Shown in pieces: positions 5,731-9,245 of a stretch of 9,245 nt of DNA. The notes beneath the pieces are model-generated. The model was not told where the DNA came from, made no database searches, and saw only the letters and a program-made list of their open reading frames with translations. The position numbers and the translations under genes are program-made. This stretch comes from Woeseiaceae bacterium (GTDB taxonomy: Bacteria; Pseudomonadota; Gammaproteobacteria; Steroidobacterales; Woeseiaceae): positions 1 to 9,245 of the forward strand of contig JAKEGN010000225.1 of NCBI GenBank assembly GCA_022615525.1. Reading direction: 5' to 3'. Each line of letters begins with the position of its first letter. The first letter of the stretch is position 1.

Positions 5731-6947
5731 GCGTCGACCGCAGTCCCATCATTCTCGCCTTTTCCGGCGGCCTGGATACCTCGTTCTGCGTACCCTGGCT
5801 GAAGGAGCACTTTGGCCGAGACGTCATCACGGCGACCGTGAATACCGGCGGAATCGATGCGGCAGGAGCGCGTGCATTGCAGCAACGCTCGGCCGCGCTG
5901 GGCGCAATCGAGCACGTGCTGGTCGATGCCCGGGACGCCTATTTCGAAACCGTGCTGCGTTACCTGATCGCCGGCAACGTGCGGCGCGGCCAGTTCTATC
6001 CGTTGTGCGTGGGAGCGGAACGCGGACTGCAGGCGACGGAACTGGCGAAACTTGCGCTGACGCGCAATGCAACCACGGTGGCGCACGGTTGCACCGCGGC
6101 CGGCAACGACCAGGTTCGTTTCGAAGTCGCCTTGCGCACGTTGAACCCCAAGCTCGAGGTGCTAGCGCCGGTCCGCGACAACAACTGGATACGCGCAGAG
6201 CAACTCGACTATCTGCAACAGCACGGACTGCCCTTGCCGTCGCAGGGCTCCGCGTATTCGATCAACCGGGGACTGTGGGGCATCACGATCGGCGGCCGCG
6301 AGACCCTGACATCGGTGACCTCGATACCGGAGGAGGCGTGGGTGCTCTCGTGCGGCGCCTTTACACGACCACTCGATGCATCGAGTCACACGCTGGGCTT
6401 CCGCCACGGCATACCGGTTTCCCTGGACGGCGAAAACCTGCAGCCGGTCGCCCTTATCGAGAAACTCGAGGTGCTGGCGGGCGGGTACGGCATCGGCCGC
6501 GGTATACACCTCGGTGATACGGTTCTGGGCACCAAGGGGCGCGTTGCTTTCGAGGCCCCTGCGGCAGTCACCCTGATTACCGCACACCGCGAACTCGAGA
6601 AACTCGTGCTGAGCGCACAACAGGCGCGCATCAAGGACAGTGTCGCCGCGGTCTATGGTGACCTCGTGCACGAGGGCAAGCAGCTGGATCTCGCGGCGCG
6701 GGATATCGAAGCTTTGTTCCTGTCATCGCAACAGCGGGTGACCGGCGAAGTGCACTTCACGTTGCGCCCGGGCACCTTGTTCATTGCCGGCACCAGTTCG
6801 CCGCACTCGTTGCTTGCGGCCACCCGCGGTGTGTACGGTGAATCGGCGGGAGAATGGACAGCTACCGATGCGCTCGGATTCGCGCGCATCCTCGCCCTGC
6901 CCGGCATTTTGCAATCGCGCGCGGCTGCAACGGAAAAGGGGCGCTGA
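5727..6947 (+). CDS. argG: Argininosuccinate synthase
   Basis: Joins citrulline and aspartate with ATP to form argininosuccinate, the penultimate step of arginine synthesis. It has 406 residues. The PP-loop ATP site AFSGGLDTSF is at 11-20. The aspartate/citrulline-binding region has AHGCTAAGNDQVRFE at 119-133; most enzymes have GK or GM where this has AA. GYGIGRGIHLGDTVLG and KGRVAFEAP follow in the C-terminal half. Features such as AGNVRRGQFYPL (82-93), GLWGITIGG and the spacing recall, from memory, the Bacteroidetes branch of ArgG more than E. coli ArgG. The start is GTG at 5727, sharing GTGA with the argR stop, with GGAG 6 bases upstream. This overlap means argG translation is probably coupled to argR. 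Confidence 0.95.
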   Translation: MSVDRSPIILAFSGGLDTSFCVPWLKEHFGRDVITATVNTGGIDAAGARALQQRSAALGAIEHVLVDARDAYFETVLRYLIAGNVRRGQFYPLCVGAERGLQATELAKLALTRNATTVAHGCTAAGNDQVRFEVALRTLNPKLEVLAPVRDNNWIRAEQLDYLQQHGLPLPSQGSAYSINRGLWGITIGGRETLTSVTSIPEEAWVLSCGAFTRPLDASSHTLGFRHGIPVSLDGENLQPVALIEKLEVLAGGYGIGRGIHLGDTVLGTKGRVAFEAPAAVTLITAHRELEKLVLSAQQARIKDSVAAVYGDLVHEGKQLDLAARDIEALFLSSQQRVTGEVHFTLRPGTLFIAGTSSPHSLLAATRGVYGESAGEWTATDALGFARILALPGILQSRAAATEKGR

Positions 6948-6950
6948 GCG

Positions 6951-8018
6951 ATGCGCAGTGTCTTTGTCGACAAGGTCGCTTCCGTTGCGCAACACAGCAA
7001 GCTCGGCCACGAATTGCGGGTGTCGGATGACATTCCCTGCGAAGAGGGCGTACTCGTCGCCGTGCGTGTCCTGAACAACAAGAATCGCTATAACCAGCTC
7101 GAACTCACGAGCGGTCGCATGGCTACAGTGAATCAGGGTGACATCGTGGTCGGCGCCCTGGGTCATCGCAAAGCACTGTTGGGATACTCCGGTCATCTGC
7201 CCGAATCGCTGGAGGTCGGCTCGACCATCCAGATACTGAACATCGGCGGTGTCATGGGCATCTGCGATTCGGCGAATCCCGATGTCGGGCCACCATTCGA
7301 CTGCGAAGTGCTCGGCGGTGTATTGCACTTCCCCTACCTGGGGGAACGCATCGGCATCCCCGCTCGTGTCGGATCGAAAATGCTCGATCCCGATGCCGCG
7401 CTGGATATTCGCGGAGTACCGGTCGTTGCGCTGGCGGGTACCTGCATGGATTCGGGCAAGACCGCCGCCGCCTGTGCCATCGTCAGTCGCCTGCGACACC
7501 TGGGCCTGCATGTCGCAGCCTGCAAGGCCACCGGCGTTTCGCTGCGCCGGGACATACTCGCCATGGAAGATGCGGGAGCACAGGAGACCATGATTTTCTC
7601 CGACCTGGGTATCGTGGCGACGACCGCGGCCAACGGTCCCGCCCTCACCCGCTCCCTGCTGTCCAGCCTTGCCGAGTTCCAGCCGGACGTCATCGTTCTC
7701 GAACTCGGTGACGGCCTGCTCGGCGCCTACGGAGTCGAGGCGATACTCACCGACGAACGGATCCGTGCCGCCTTCACGGCCGTGATCCTCTGCGCCAATG
7801 ACCCGGTCGCTGCCTGGGGAGGCGCCAAGATCCTCCGCGAACAATTCGGCATCGAGCCGGCGGTGGTAACCGGACCGGCCACGGACAATGCGGTCGGTGT
7901 AGACCAGATCAACGAACGCATGGCCTTGCCGGCCATCAATGCCATGACTCACGGCACGGCTCTCGGCGACCTGGTCGCCGGGCGCTTGCGGTCTTCGCGC
8001 GGGGACAGTTCACGATGA
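6951..8018 (+). CDS. P-loop protein of unknown function, BioD/DUF1611-like, in the arginine operon
   Basis: 355 residues; I do not recognise the family with certainty. The N-terminal half (1-155) looks beta-rich and contains GDIVVGALGHRKALLGYSG (63-81) and LNIGGVMGICDSANPD (96-111). The second half starts with a hydrophobic strand VPVVALAG and a P-loop GTCMDSGKT at 163-171. This has the G-x5-GKT spacing of dethiobiotin synthetase (GTDTxVGKT) and of DUF1611 proteins (GTDCxxGK). KATGVSLRRD (192-201), DAGA (207-210) and a second strand DVIVLELGDGLLG (246-258) resemble the acidic strand of such NTPases. One DUF1611 member, DgcN, is described as a D-glutamate N-acetyltransferase, so a role in acylating glutamate for arginine synthesis is conceivable. 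That is speculation; a regulatory or ligase role is equally possible. The ATG lies 3 bases after the argG stop with AAGGGG upstream, and its TGA overlaps the argC ATG, so it belongs to the operon. Confidence 0.7.
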   Translation: MRSVFVDKVASVAQHSKLGHELRVSDDIPCEEGVLVAVRVLNNKNRYNQLELTSGRMATVNQGDIVVGALGHRKALLGYSGHLPESLEVGSTIQILNIGGVMGICDSANPDVGPPFDCEVLGGVLHFPYLGERIGIPARVGSKMLDPDAALDIRGVPVVALAGTCMDSGKTAAACAIVSRLRHLGLHVAACKATGVSLRRDILAMEDAGAQETMIFSDLGIVATTAANGPALTRSLLSSLAEFQPDVIVLELGDGLLGAYGVEAILTDERIRAAFTAVILCANDPVAAWGGAKILREQFGIEPAVVTGPATDNAVGVDQINERMALPAINAMTHGTALGDLVAGRLRSSRGDSSR

Positions 8019-9073
8019 ATCGCATAGCTGCAATCGTGCTCGGGGCCACCGGCTATGTCGGTGGCGAATTCCTGAGGCTCATGCACGCGCATCCGGTGTT
8101 TCGCCTTGCGGCTGCCGTGTCCGGGAGTCGTGGTGGCCAGCGCATCGCCGACGTGTTCCCGCATCTCGGTACAGCGTATCCGCAAGAGGTGTTTGCCGAT
8201 GCGGGCTCATGGCCAGGCAGGCTCGACCGCGGCACGAACCTGGCGTTGCTTTCGGCGGCACCGCACGGTGCGTCGGCAGACAGCCTGGCAGCGGCACTCG
8301 ATGCAGCCGGCAGACGTGACCTGCAAGTCCGCGTTGTCGACACGTCCGCTGATTATCGTTTTTCCGACAGCACCACGTTCGAAAAGATCTATGGTGGACG
8401 GCATCCGCAGCCGGAATTGCTCAGGGAATTCTTCTGCGCCGTCCCGGAACATCAGGCAGGCATTCCTGCCCGGCACGCAGCTCACCCCGGCTGCTTCGCG
8501 ACCGCGATCGCCCTGGCCTGCGTGCCGTTGGCCCATGCCGGAATCGCCGATGACACGGTTTACGTGACCGGCACCACAGGCAGCACAGGATCCGGCAGAA
8601 GTCCGCAGGATGGCACGCACCACCCGGAACGGCACAGCAATCTTTATGCATACAAGCCGCTGCAGCACCGGCACGTGCCGGAAGCACAGGCGCTCGTCGA
8701 GCACGCTACCACGCGCCGGCTGGCGATCAACTTCGTACCGCAGTCCGGCCCGTTCGCCCGCGGCATTTATGTCGTTGTCCAGGCAAAGCTCGCGAAGCCG
8801 GCGTTGGCCGACGACATCGGCAGCCTGTTCAGAAAGCAGTATGCTCAATGTGAATTTGTGCGAATCCTGGATGGCGTTCCAAAACTGAAGGATGTCGTCG
8901 CGAGCAATTACGCGCACATCGGCATCTCGGTGAACGGCAGCAATGTCGTCGTGATATGCGCGATCGACAACCTGGTGAAGGGCGCTGCCGGCGGTGCCAT
9001 GCAATGGATGAACCGGCTCTGGTCATTGCCGGAAAGCACCGGGCTGCAGATGCCTGCGCCGGCGTGGAGCTGA
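8015..9073 (+). CDS. argC: N-acyl-gamma-glutamyl-phosphate reductase
   Basis: Reduces N-acetyl- (or N-acyl-) glutamyl phosphate to the semialdehyde with NADPH, the third step of arginine synthesis. It has 352 residues. The Rossmann motif GATGYVGGEF is at 10-19. The catalytic Cys160 lies in HPGCFATA, and the conserved histidines are in HRHVPE (218-223). RVVDTSADYRF (106-116) is also typical. TGTTGSTGSGRSP (185-197), THHPERHSN (201-209) and the ending around IDNLVKGAAGGAMQWMN and TGLQM differ from E. coli ArgC. From memory they match the Bacteroidetes type (TGSTGAG, IDNLLKGASG). LysW-type reductases also share the PER-N and HRHxPE parts, so the acyl group (acetyl, succinyl or carrier protein) is open. 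The ATG shares ATGA with the end of the upstream gene; GGGGA is 9 bases before it. Confidence 0.93.
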   Translation: MNRIAAIVLGATGYVGGEFLRLMHAHPVFRLAAAVSGSRGGQRIADVFPHLGTAYPQEVFADAGSWPGRLDRGTNLALLSAAPHGASADSLAAALDAAGRRDLQVRVVDTSADYRFSDSTTFEKIYGGRHPQPELLREFFCAVPEHQAGIPARHAAHPGCFATAIALACVPLAHAGIADDTVYVTGTTGSTGSGRSPQDGTHHPERHSNLYAYKPLQHRHVPEAQALVEHATTRRLAINFVPQSGPFARGIYVVVQAKLAKPALADDIGSLFRKQYAQCEFVRILDGVPKLKDVVASNYAHIGISVNGSNVVVICAIDNLVKGAAGGAMQWMNRLWSLPESTGLQMPAPAWS

Positions 9074-9077
9074 CACG

Positions 9078-9245
9078 GTGAACATTGCCATCGGCTCCGG
9101 GCTTGCCGACGATGCAGGCCAGCGAGAAAGGGCCGCGACTTTGCCGGTCTACTCGCAGTTGCCGTTCGTCGCCGAAAGCGGTTCGGGTTGCGAGATCATC
9201 ACCGCCGACGGGCGCCGCATCCTGGATTTCTACGGCGGTCATGCC
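9078..9245 (+). CDS. argD: N-acylornithine aminotransferase, class III (5' part only)
   Basis: PLP enzyme converting N-acyl-glutamate semialdehyde to N-acylornithine. Only 56 codons are present before the window ends, so no catalytic lysine can be checked. The visible part has the class III aminotransferase opening: LPVYSQLPF (22-30), then GSGCEIITADGRRILDFYGGHA (35-56, shown in part: TADGRR, LDFYGGHA). The YGGHA ending is what I recall for Bacteroidetes acyl-ornithine transaminases, where E. coli ArgD has AGGIA. The start is GTG at 9078, four bases after the argC stop, with GGAG at 9066-9069 (8 bases spacing). Position after argC in the operon supports argD over other class III aminotransferases. 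Confidence 0.85.
   Translation, partial: MNIAIGSGLADDAGQRERAATLPVYSQLPFVAESGSGCEIITADGRRILDFYGGHA

Noticed and set aside
6723..7952. 409-codon open frame on the minus strand opposite argG and the P-loop gene
   Set aside because: It is antisense to two well-supported genes, has low-complexity Gly/Arg/Asp/His-rich translation with no domain, and is typical of shadow frames in GC-rich DNA.
8015..9245. LysW-dependent (amino-group carrier protein) pathway
   Set aside because: ArgC shares some LysY-like residues, but no small acidic LysW gene is visible here and the ArgD start (YGGHA) and gene order fit an N-acyl route better. It is not excluded, since the downstream genes are outside the window.
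1..9245. tRNA, rRNA, CRISPR arrays, insertion sequences, prophage or riboswitches
   Set aside because: No cloverleaf-like segments, repeat-spacer arrays, transposase-like proteins or long terminal repeats were seen, and spacers are too short for most riboswitches.

Overview
The window looks like a chromosomal segment of a GC-rich (about 60% by eye) gammaproteobacterium, or a close proteobacterial relative. Evidence for this is a YadG/YadH-type ABC exporter, a NudC Nudix hydrolase, an EstB-type carboxylesterase and, most tellingly, FlhC- and FlhD-like proteins, a family otherwise known from beta- and gammaproteobacteria. There is no sign of phage, insertion sequences, CRISPR, rRNA or tRNA. Coding density is very high: the longest stretches without a gene are about 90-135 bases, and all are promoter-like.

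Layout. On the minus strand, bases 1-1137 hold the start of a YadH-type permease (cut by the window edge) and a complete YadG-type ATPase. Upstream of these, also on the minus strand, is a 219-codon gene (1193-1852) whose N-terminal third can be aligned by eye with FlhD. Diverging from it is a 202-codon FlhC-like gene (1986-2594), with an unusually AT-rich, repeat-containing spacer between the two. Next on the plus strand come nudC (NAD(H)/NAD-RNA pyrophosphatase) and an NRDE/TANGO2-family gene. These converge with a minus-strand alpha/beta-hydrolase at 4419-5120; the two stop codons sit inside one perfect 12-bp palindrome.

From 5186 to the right edge is an arginine-biosynthesis operon: argR, argG, a P-loop protein of unknown function, argC and the start of argD. 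The junctions are overlaps or gaps of at most 4 bases, so co-transcription and translational coupling are likely. A TTGACA promoter before argR is overlaid by two tandem palindromic elements with the geometry, but not the usual bases, of ARG boxes, which suggests ArgR controls its own operon.

Two parts deserve attention. First, the divergent FlhD-like/FlhC-like pair is unlike the usual flhDC operon, because the FlhD-like member is about twice normal length and the genes are transcribed apart. Second, the arginine operon has a gene order and protein motifs that, from memory, recall the Bacteroidetes type (N-succinyl/N-acetyl-citrulline route). It also contains an unrecognised BioD/DUF1611-like P-loop protein at the place where a glutamate N-acyltransferase would be useful. 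All family assignments were made by reading the translations; no database search was run.
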